A stretch of 64,000 nucleotides of DNA from Apostichopus japonicus (taxonomy: Eukaryota; Echinodermata; Holothuroidea; Aspidochirotida; Stichopodidae): positions 16,568,013 through 16,632,012 of the forward strand of contig NC_092577.1 in assembly GCF_037975245.1 (NCBI RefSeq). Direction: 5' to 3'. The position numbers and the translations under genes were made by a program. Below, piece after piece: positions 49,423 to 59,900 of the stretch. The notes under the pieces are model-generated. The model had not been told where the DNA came from. It worked only from the letters and a program-made list of their open reading frames with translations, and ran no database searches. Position 1 is the stretch's first letter, and every line of letters starts with the position of its first letter.

Positions 49423-49572
49423 TAGACTGAGTCGTTCGTGGCACACTAAACTGGGCAGCTGCTTTTCTATAAGTTACCTTCCCCGAACGAATAGCCTTTA
49501 ATGACTCCTTTAGAGATACCCTTGACCATTTCATCTGCGGATCCCGTTGTGGCATTAAAGTGGCGGACCATC
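49423..49572 (-). CDS. psq-type helix-turn-helix exon (pogo/Tigger-like)
   Basis: Minus-strand exon with acceptor CTTTCAG at 49573-49579, an ATG at 49555 and a GTAAGA donor after 49423 (phase 1). The 44 encoded residues are a compact DNA-binding motif: KWSRVSLKESLKAIRSG, then VTYRKAAAQFSVPRTT. This is the KWS..L..AL.AI..G..S.RKAA..F.VPR.T pattern of pipsqueak/CENP-B-type domains at the N-terminus of pogo and Tigger transposases and their domesticated relatives. No following exon was recognised; gene B starts 250 bases further on the same strand. It may be a fragment or the first coding exon of a gene whose other exons are not visible. Confidence 0.6.
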
Positions 49573-49579
49573 CTGAAAG

Positions 49580-51506
49580 ACGAACAACACGTGCAGTTAG
49601 ATACTGTTTATTGCCTCAATTTTTCACCTATTAGTTTTGTTTAGCAGCACCCACGACTCTTTTTCCAGTTGTCGGGCACTGGATTGTTTCCCTACTCCGA
49701 TGCTTAAGCGGAACATAACGCAGATCAAGTACCAGGTGGCATTGGCAGTCCGAGCGGGGAATGGTGAAAATTGGCAGATTCATTACACATCATGCTGAAA
49801 AATCGCACACAGCACTCTAAATGTTACAGAAGAAGCAACACACACCCATCTGCTTTTTACGTGACCCGCCGTGCGGGATACAAAACGTCACGGCCAACGG
49901 CACTAACGAACTATCCCATTCTGACAAACGAAACTCAGGTCAAGCGAGCCCACACCATGTGCATCAAGAAATATTGTATACTAAATGCTAATTACAACGG
50001 ATTTGTTAAAAAAAATACACTGCGAATGACTGGTCCACTTGCCCCAAGCTGTTGGGGCAACTGGGCCATCTAATTTGCATATATGTTAATTAGTCCCTAT
50101 TCCAGTGGTACAACTGGGTTTATTTCCAGTTTCTAGAAGGCCTCCCCCTATTGCAGTGTTCACGCATTGTAAACAGTACCCCCAATATACACTGAAGGGT
50201 AGGCGTACACATGCGTTCAAAAACACCCACATTCTGAAGTTTACAGTGACCCGTACCTAAAACAATTGTGTTCATGAATTCCTCAATGTATTATTCAAGG
50301 CATAAATTCATGAAAAATGTGATTACTCTGAGCACCGTGCATATAAAGGATGATATCACGAACCCACATGGTGCAGGTCGACCATTTTTACATGCCCCTC
50401 AACAACAATGACATAGACTACAGCACACACATTCCATTGCACACCTGTTACACATACGCCGCAACGCTAACCAGTACTGTCATTTGGTTAATCCTAATCA
50501 TACTACTAGTACCAAATGTGCGAAAACGATGACAGAAAATTAATTAAAAACAACTTCTACCTTCCAGAGTGCACAAACGTTTCTTTGTCCTGAACACTTC
50601 CTGGTATCAAACAACTTCTAAAATAGTGAGAATGTAGAATATTTGGCTTACTTTAAGCTGACACGAAACGAATTACCATACTATAATATGATGTGCTGCA
50701 TGCCGAAAACTACGGTAGCCTGCAGTGACCACCTAATATTTCATGACTGGTCCAGTTGCCCCAGTGGTCCAGTTGGCCCCAATCTCCCCTATTTTTTCCA
50801 CAATCTTTTTGAATTTCAACCCCTTTCTGCACATGATATCACGTGAAAGTTTATTTGTGCTTTCCTTTCTTTTAAACGTCTCAAAATTAGGTTCAAATCT
50901 CTTGAAGCATGCATAGAAAGTAGCTGCAAAAGTAATATTTTTACCATGTATAAGGTATAAAGTTAAACGCAGGATGAAAGTTCAACTTTCTTTTTATATA
51001 CAGTAATATTTGTACTCAAGAAATTTGTAAAGTTCCGGTCCGGGCCAGAATCAAGCAGAGTTCCAGCTGTAACGCAAACATTGTAAAGTGAAGGGTTCCG
51101 ATCTGAACCGAGTTCCAGTGCACCCCTAAAAAGGGGGATGGAAGGGCCAAACTAAAAAAATCCTTCACTTTTTCATATGACTTAGCATGCAATTCTGGTA
51201 TGGTTTTATTTACTTTTTTGGTTTGATATTGAAATTGAGATTTATAAATTGATGCATTTTCTACCGATAAGGAACATTTAAACCTTAGGGCCCAGGCTTG
51301 TACTTTATTTGTTATTTCTGACCTCTGTTTGAATATCTCAAGACATATGATTGCTTGCAAACTTAACCCATTCAGATATTGTCTGCTGATCCAAAAATTA
51401 TGAAACTTACCCAGCAAAACAAGTACAATATCCACGCATGATCTTTCCAAGGAATATTATTAATACGCTGTGATGGTGTACACTGTGCCTTTATAAAGCA
51501 CAACCT
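49580..51506. other. Intergenic, no confirmed gene
   Basis: Nothing firm. A near-perfect hairpin lies at 50034-50070 (GGTCCACTTGCCCCA against TGGGGCAACTGGGCC), and the related phrase GGTCCAGTTGCCCCA recurs at 50748. A 144-codon frame on the minus strand at 51016-51450 has no recognisable motif. Confidence 0.4.
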
Positions 51507-51866
51507 TCACTCGGCAGAAATGGCATTGTAAAAAAATTCCCCGAGCCACCCAGACTCTAAATAGCTCAAGGCTTAACCATCTTTGTCCGTCATCAGTCTT
51601 TGCTTCAGTTCAATGTTATCAATACTGGTAAAATAATGCGCAATATCAATGTAGATGCAAGGCGGCCATTTTCCCATTGCAACTTCGCCTTCCCATGCAA
51701 GTGGCAAATCCGAAAAAGGATCGGGCAGGGTCTCTCCTTCAACCTGAAGTACCGATGCGTAGTCATCTGCCTTTTCATTTCGCGCATCTCCTATGTTAAC
51801 TTCAGCAATGTTCATCTAAACGGCAGCATACGCTAAAGCAACCAATTCTTCTTTCCGGCCACCCAT
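51507..51866 (-). pseudogene. Decayed fragment of an invertebrate SWIM/YqaJ-type protein
   Basis: One minus-strand frame reads MGGRKEELVALAYAAV, a TAG (51816-51818), then MNIAEVNIGD...LPDPFSDLPLAWEGEV..GKWPPCIYIDIAHYF, NIELKQRLMTDKDG, a TAA (51573-51575), then ALSYLESGWLGEFFYNAIS and a TGA. The start looks like a SAP-type motif. The order SAP, LPDP, WPPxIY, LKQRL..DG.A.SY, SGW..F.Y is what I recall from the N-terminal part of large invertebrate proteins with SWIM fingers and YqaJ nuclease domains. The first stop is one change from CAG and the second one change from AAA. The family call rests on memory. Confidence 0.45.
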
Positions 51867-52139
51867 CTTAGACTATCGTTTCATTCAAAATTCCTTCAGT
51901 CTGTGAACTTTCCAAAGTTTAAACTCTTTCAAACTTGTAGGAATATCCATCCCGAAGTGAAAAAAACACAGTAAAGTGCTCATTAAGTTAGCGTGGGTAC
52001 GCGAACAGACAACTCTCGTCTCAACGCGAGTATTCTTATTTCACCTCTTGACCTCCATTGCGCAATGCGAATGAACTATTCCCTCAACTCGCTTATTGGC
52101 CAAGAAGCACAACAAGCAACTGAAAGTGCTAATTCGCTG

Positions 52140-52330
52140 GCGACGAACTAACGTGCTGCGAAGTCAGAAGTTCCCTAACCTCTAACCCTAATCCCTAACC
52201 TTGTTTTTAAGTAAACCCAACGGGCTACGAAGTCAGAAGTGGTGGAATGGAGGTTGAATTATTTATTGGCGACGAACCAACGGGCTACGAATTTAGAAGT
52301 TCCCTAACCCCCTAACCCTATTTAGGACCA
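52140..52330. repeat. Short direct repeats with telomere-like CCCTAA stretches
   Basis: GGCGACGAAC(T/C)AACG...CTGCGAAGTCAGAAGTTCCCTAACC recurs at about 52138, 52215 and 52267 in variant form, with CCCTAACCTCTAACCCTAATCC between. Only a few telomere-like units are present, so this is an interstitial repeat or MITE. Confidence 0.6.
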
Positions 52331-55253
52331 ATGCCCACTTGGGACGTGATGGTCCCGAACCCAATTTTTTTCCGTCATTATCACCCCCGGGACCCCACTG
52401 GGGGGTAAAAAAAATTTTCGGGTGGCAGTTTTTTTTACAATTTAGAACATGCGTCTGCAACGAGTAGAGTGACCCAAAGTGGCAAATTTTTGAAACAAGT
52501 TGACCGGAAGTGACCAAAAAATTATGTTATGTAATAGGTGCCTACGTCCCAAGTTGGCACTTTCACGTCCCTGGTGTCCATTTTTTGGGGTCGATCTCGG
52601 AAAGTTGGGGATCGGGATGTCCAATATTTGGTCAAAGGGTGGAACTGTTGTCACTGTACACCCACCCACACTTCCGGTCAGTTTGGGTGACATGACTTTT
52701 TATTACAGCCAAAAAATGCAAGTGACTTGGTATATTACCTTACTGTTTAATTTTTGAAAATGACTACCCCTAGGGTTAAGGTCGAAAATCGTTAACTTTC
52801 ACCTCCAAATTTCTTGTGGATGTTAAGGGTCAATAGGGCACTGACATATGCAAAGGGCAAGTATATGTCACTTCCGGTTCATGTGTTATAGGGGGTCAAA
52901 GGGTCAAAACTGTCGTTCCTTCCAAAAAAGGTCAAAGATAATGAGAGTGACCGATTTCCACGAAACTTGCAACGATGACGTGTGAGGTCATAAGGAATGG
53001 TCTCCTGAAAAATTTCGGCCATGATGTCATCGGGTCAAAGGTCAATCAGAGGTCAAAAATTCAATTCATAAATTTTGTTATTTTTTTTTATTGGATATGA
53101 TAAGTCGTACTATCACGTGATTATGTTAAACTTGTTTCAAGTCGTTTACTTCCGCCATGAGGGCGCTTTAAAGTTTTACCTAGGGGTCCGTTTCTGAGAC
53201 GGGAGGAATGAGCTATCGAACTGTAACTCACACCGAAGACTTATCACTTGAGTCTATACCAAATAAGGTCCGGTTTTGACCCTTTTTTATTCTGACCGGA
53301 AGTGACGGCACAAAACACAATATCGTCGATTTTTACAAAAGTAGATAATCGATTGCCTTTTAAAAAGCAGCAAAAATATGTCGAGACATGTTCTATCGAT
53401 TCTGGGAATTTAGAAAATTTTCATCGATGTTTGACAAAATGGCGGCCAAAATAAAATATGAATGAGAAAATACTAAAAACAAATATCAAAAAAACAATCA
53501 CAGACCGAAAGCGGATCAAACGAGGTTTATATAATCTGTAATTATTAGTTTTAACTAAATGTGGAATTTAGAGCAAATTCTGAGAATTTGAATTTTTTGC
53601 AGAAAATAGCGCCATGACCGATGACGTCAAAAATTACAAAACTTGCAAAATACATGAAAATATTGTTCCCGATAGTTTCGGACATGCCGAATCCATTGGT
53701 GCTATTTTGGAAACGATCGAATGTTCCGTTGTTGAGATATGGGTTCAGATGAGTCGAAAAGTGGGTCGATGTGACGTCACGCTACATAAAAACCGGGCAT
53801 CCGGTGGGAACGGGACATCCGGTGATAAAAGGTCACAGATAGGGCTATCCATCGATTATAACTTTGCCTGATTTCCATTTGACCTTAGTTGGTAAAAAAG
53901 CTACTCAAATGTTGACGTCGGCGCTGGCGTCCTTGTTTAGGGTTATCATAGCTACTACCGGTGAAAAACACCTATTTGTTGGGGGACCTCAAAGACGTAT
54001 AGACTATACCCCCTTCCCGAAGATTAATGCTACCGTATGAGTTGTCTACACGTAGCTACGAATCTCCTCTCCCATATAACAAAAATTTATTCCAGTCACA
54101 TACCCTCCCTCGGTGGAAAGGAAGGGGTACCGAAAAGAGGTACTTTTTTAACTTTTCAAGACAAAAACACCTATTTTTCGCGCAAATAGAAATCATATAG
54201 ACAAAAAGCTTTTCCCGGTCAGATAATTACACGAAATTGGTATATGACAAAGACGGCGGTGTCTTTCTACTCCGCGTCTAATTTAAATGTCGATGGGTGT
54301 TTAAGAAAGGACGAGAGAGGGGGCTGAAAAGATGTGGTTTTCCAACTTTTCCACTTATGAAGAACACGTATTTCCATCGGGTCCTCTGGGACCACATATC
54401 TCCCGAACGGAAGCAGGACCTATGAGTTGCAGATTTGGGCTCCTGAGCATCGATTACCCCCTGTGACGTCATTTTGACGAATTCCATTTTTTGGCCAATT
54501 TCGGCAAAAACCGTACCCCTTAGGTTTTTTTGGGGTGGAAATATTTTTTTTCGCAATGAGGGGAATGTGTATCTTATCTAGTAGTTCTTGACACGCTGAT
54601 CACGAATCTGAAGTTTAATTTTGCATAGCAGGTTTCTACTGGGTATGTGGAGCCGATAACCCCCTTGGGGGTGGGGATGGGGACGGGATTGTTACCAAAA
54701 AGCTCGAACCATACCTAGTCTGGTACTTCTTGAGGCTCTGATTCAGAATCTGAGGTCTATTTCGGCCAGGTGTGGTCCACCGATAACAAATGACACTTTT
54801 GACACTTGACAATTTGTTGTGCTTTAAATTATGTCCATACTAGGCTACCGTGCACGCCACCAAGTCTGGTTCATACAGACAGTCTCCAGGTTGCTACGCA
54901 ATTAACGCCGACGCTTTCCGTGATTCATTTTGAACGATACACATCCCCGATTTCCGTTACTGAAAATTTGACACGTGGTGACCAAATTTTTAAACTGCCG
55001 TAACTCGGCGAAATATTATTCGATTTGTCTGAAACTTTCGGTGCTATCTTAAAACATAGTCATAATGCAGATTCCGAAAGATTTTTATAATCGGTTCAGT
55101 AGTTTTTGAGATATTAAGAGACTAAAAATCGTTACCCCAAAAAACCTTGCTCAAAAAAACCTGTATCCCGATATGTTGGGTACTTCTGTCAATCATTTTT
55201 CTGGCTTGTATATGTAAATGAAGGTCTATTCAATCTTGTTGAGAAAGTTCAGC
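52331..55253. other. Gene-free stretch of probable old repeat DNA
   Basis: No protein recognised. ACTTCCGGT phrases and GGTCAAAGGTCAA phrases recur, and two related segments of about 120 bp lie at 54560-54660 and 54700-54785 (TAGT..TTCTTGA...CTGAT...GAATCTGA). This has the texture of old, high-copy noncoding repeats. Short frames here look random. Confidence 0.4.
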
Positions 55254-55258
55254 CCCTT

Positions 55259-55710
55259 TGTTATGTCATTCACTTATAGTGTCGTGAACCCTCATGTATA
55301 TTTAACATATGCAGATGTATGTAAATACTCTGTTTAACTTGACCCTTAAATGATTTCCAGGAATTCAACTTATATGTAGTGTGATTGGCTGCTGCTGTCA
55401 TGTGACTTAAACGTTAACTTATGATTGGAGGAAAGTATCTTGTCTTTTGCCTCGTGTATGACAGTTTTGTAAGCCACTTCAGTCTCACTCTATACCTCTA
55501 CTGTGTAAGGTCTCCGTGTGTGAAGGCACGTAAAATATACTAGAAATTCCACTAATTATATAGGTTTCCACATATTTAATCTGATCAATCCGGCGAATAA
55601 ATACTACAAATCATTATATCTCTCTGTTGGACTGGTTATTTACGTTATTCGTGTCGTCCCTGCCACGCGACCATCGAAATCTGCCTTACCGTACTGGGAC
55701 GGACGCGACA
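55259..55710 (+). repeat. 5' LTR of the Gmr1-like element
   Basis: 452 bp, TG...CA. AATAAA at 55596-55601 is a plausible polyadenylation signal. The untranslated leader 55711-56937 follows. Confidence 0.93.
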
Positions 55711-55725
55711 TGGTGGCAGCGTACG
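55711..55725 (+). promoter_or_regulatory. Probable tRNA primer-binding site
   Basis: TGGTGGCAGCGTACG starts immediately after the 5' LTR; TGGTGGCAGC is a frequent primer-binding start in animal Ty3 elements. The priming tRNA was not identified. Confidence 0.6.
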
Positions 55726-56937
55726 TCTGACCACGCCTGATTATTTTATATATGCTCTGATCTGTGATTTTCATCCTACGTTTTCTTTAATTTAAAGAAA
55801 CGAAAGTTTAGTGGAAGCCGTTTCATATTTCAAGTTTCTCGTGAAGGACGTGTGAATCCGTTTGAAGGGCCTAACTTAGTTTTCCAACGTTGGATTTGCT
55901 GAGTATAAGTTGTAACTGTTCCCTACTGAGTATTGAGGTACGCGGAATGTTGTTACTGGGGTCGTGTTTCCCGTGGATCACCGAGAAACTGTTTTGGTGC
56001 TTGCTTTAGAAGTGAAGTTCCTGAAAGTGGCTAGCTATATATACGCTAGTGCTTATTCTGAAGCCTGACGAGGTGAAATCTAGTTGCTGACAAATGAGGT
56101 ACGTTCATGAGCAACGTGTTTTTGCAGTAATCGTAATATAGAAGGAAGGGTCTGGTCGATGAAGCCTAACCTATCCAGTTAATGACGACGCGTTTTAGAG
56201 GTTCTACATCGCTCGTCTAGCCTATTGGAGCAGTCCCTATCTGGTCTGGTAGTGCAGTGTTAACCGAAGCCTAACGATAGCCTACTACTAGTACAGTATC
56301 GTGTAGCAGTAATCGTGAAGACGTTGCCTGGGCTTAGCCTAGCCGTTGTATTTTGTATTGACTGTGTAGCGAACGAGTTCGAGTTACGACGAAGACTCAT
56401 CGAAGATGTTCCAAGAGCAGCAGTTTTTGTGATGGAAGTTTTTAATCGTTTATAATTCAGCTGAGACTTATTTGCCAATTTCAACTAGGGAAACAATCCG
56501 CGAGTGTTTCGTATAGGACGAGAACTGTATGCAGTATCGGTTTCGCGAAACTGAAGATCATTTATGCAGACTACTTAGGTTATATTACTATACTGGTGAA
56601 GAACACTTATTTGTTGGATATTGCTTGATCACTTAAGTATTTCATATCTGTTTTAACTTGAGCTAGTTGTGTTGCTTAATTAAGAGTGAGATATGCAATT
56701 AAGTGTAGATATTATTTTATCTAATTTGTATTGAGTCAGGGTCTATTTAGTCTATTGCCTAGGCCAGATATATATAGTGTTTGAGATAGCCTATGTGCAC
56801 TGTTATTTTTGTCATGTATTGGACCCATTACTATATTGGTATTAATGCTGAGCAGTAGTTAAACGGTGGTACTTTGCCTGTTGCTTACGTTTTAAATTTT
56901 AATCCTTGGTATCAGGTAGATTTAACATTTAGGCACG

Positions 56938-59900
56938 ATGACCGAGCCTAACATAGAGAAAAGTACTAGTGGTTCGTGGGAGGTTCAGAATGGGAATGTC
57001 AACAAACATCAGGAGGATATCCCTTCTCAGTCGCCACAAGGAATACCTCCAGGGTTACCAAAAGAAATGTGGGTGGAATATCTGTTTAAAACTGAGGAAC
57101 TTAAGTTGGAGCACAAACGCCTAGAACTAGAGGCTGAGGTCCAGTTGAGAAGGTTACAATTTGAACAGGAAACCTTTACTAGACACCCTATTGGTGAATC
57201 GCAATTTGTGAAAATTCCTAGACTTACTGCCAATGATGATATAGATGTTTATTTTAAAACCTTTGAAAATTTGGCAAAGATGTATAAGTTGCCTAAACGA
57301 GAGTGGGTAGCTAGGCTAGCCCCTGAATTGACGGGCAAAGCAAGAGCTGCCTATGCATCGCTATCTTTAGCGGAAAGTAGTGATTATGATACCTTAAAGC
57401 AGGTTATTCTGGCCAAGTATGAGGTTAGTGCTGAGAGTTACAGAGCCAAGTTTAGGGCCAGGTACAAGCAACGAGATGAAAGCCTGAGAGAATGGGTCAA
57501 TGATCTAGGGCAACAATTTGATGGGTGGATAGAGTATTCTGGAAGAAAACCAGATGATGCTCATGGTATAAGGGAATTGATGGTCATGGATCAAGCCCTT
57601 AGTAAGCTGCCATTAGACATGGCTATATTTCTAAAGGATAGAAATCCAAAGGATACTGCAGAGCTGACAGGCTTAGCTGATCAGTTTGTAGCAAATCGGG
57701 GTGGACCCAACTATTGGAAGAGGAAAGAGATAGGGCGTAATGCTTTCAAGCAGCCCATTGTAGGTGCTGACTCAAATAAGAAACCGACAACCCCATATGG
57801 TACTTACTCAAAATATAAGGAGGGTACAATTGGTGTTCAGGCAAATTCTAAGAAGTATGCTGATATTAAGTGTCACAAGTGTGGAGAACTAGGACATGTT
57901 CAGCGATTTTGTCCAAATCAGAAATTCATGGGGAATGAAACAAAAGGTGTACACCCTAAGCCTGCTCTTAAATGTGAGCGACAGGAAGTTGATCCTGCTA
58001 GGGCTCGTATGGCCAAATGCATGATCAAAGGTGCTCTTGAAGGGAGGCAGATTGAAATTTTGAGAGATTCTGCCTGTACCCAATCAGCAGTTGATGCTAA
58101 TTTAGTTCCGCCAGAGTGTTACTTACAGGGACAGAGTGTTCCAGTACGTGGAGTGGGGGGTACAGTTTATCTTCCCGTGGCCATGGTTGACCTACAGTGT
58201 AAACTAGTGTCTGGTAAAGTTAAAGTAGTAGTGGTGGAAGGATTAGAGGAGCAATTTTTGCTGGGCCATGACTTAGATCTTACATGTGGAGATCATATGG
58301 CTAAAGAAATTTGTGTCTTGACACGAGCTCAGGCTCATCAACAAAGACTTGACATGCATGAAAATGAGTTGCAAGAGTGTTCAGTGCACAAGCACAAGGT
58401 TGAAGTTACCAATGACGATGGTGCTTCTGTCAATTCTGGTGAAGTCAGTTATGAACCACCATTTTCTATGCTTAATGATAGTGAATTTCATGATACCTGT
58501 GGTGTACCTAATGTGGTTGGTGCAGTAGATGAGTGCATGCCAACGGTAGTGACGAATAGTGGTCATGGTGGAGGGATTCAGTTCAATGTGGATAGAGGTT
58601 CAGATATTGAATCTGATAACTTGGGTGCTAAGGTATATGGTGCTGATATTAAAGGTCTTGATATTAATAAACAGGAATTAATACGGCTACAGGAATCAGA
58701 CCCATCATTGAAAGGCATCCGTGATAGGCTTGTTCCAATTGACGAAGTGCAGAGACATAGGGTATGTTTCTTTAAGAAGCAAGGGGTACTGCTGAGAAAG
58801 TGGCAAAGTAAGATGGATGTTCATACCCAGTTCAATGACCATTTCACTGAGCAAATTGTTCTCCCAAAGTCTTGTAGGTCAGGTGCAATGCATGTTGCCC
58901 ATGATATCACGATGGCTGGACACATGGGTGTTCAAAAGACTAAGCAGCGACTGCTGGTTGATTTTTACTGGCCTGGTATCTTTCGGGATATTGCTGAATA
59001 TTGCAGGTCATGTCCTACGTGTCAATTTATGGACAAGGGTACAAAGAAACGTAAGCATCCACTTCTGCCGATGCCGGTGATTGATACACCGTTTAAGAGG
59101 ATTGGTATTGATATTGTTGGTCCGCTTCCAAGGACAAGAAAGAAAAGTAAATACATCCTCACAATATGTGATTATGCCACACGGTTCCCTGAGGCTATAC
59201 CTTTATCTAATGTTCGATCAGAAACTGTTGTGAATGCTCTTATAAAGGTTTTTGCTCGAATTGGGTTGCCCGAGCACATCATACATGATCAAGGTACTAA
59301 CTTTATGTCAGCAGTTATGAAAGATATGTGTGACAAGTTGCATATTAAGCAAATTAACACTAGTGCTTATCACCCGCAAACTAATGGCTTAACAGAACGG
59401 TTTCATGGAACGTTAAAGAATATGTTAAGATCCTTGACTCCTGCTCAAATGAAAGATTGGGATGTGTATATACCTCATTTTCTTTTTGCGTATAGAGAGG
59501 TTCCCTCTGTTGCTACGGGATACTCTCCATTTCAATTATTGTATGGCCGCCAGGTGCGTGGTCCTTTAAGTGTCTTAAAGGGAGCATGGATATCAGACGA
59601 TGGCGATCAAACTGATATCCCAAGTTACTTGCTGCAAATGAGAGAACGACTTTCAGAGTGGATGGCTGAGGCCAATGAAACTCAAGTGGGTTATCAGGCA
59701 GAAATGAAGGGGTATTATGATAGGAATGCTTCTTACAGGGTATTTGAACCAGGGGAAAAAGTTTTAGTTTTCCTGCCGGAGGGACCGGCGAAACTGGATT
59801 GTAAGTGGCAAGGTCCCTATGTTGTTCAAAGACGACTTGATGAAGTCAACTATGAAATTTGTATGCCGAACAAACGTCGTGTGCGTAGAGTTGTCCATGT

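Noticed and set aside
51016-51450. 144-codon minus-strand open frame
   Set aside because: No recognisable domain, biased or repetitive feature or splice border; chance length in this composition cannot be excluded.
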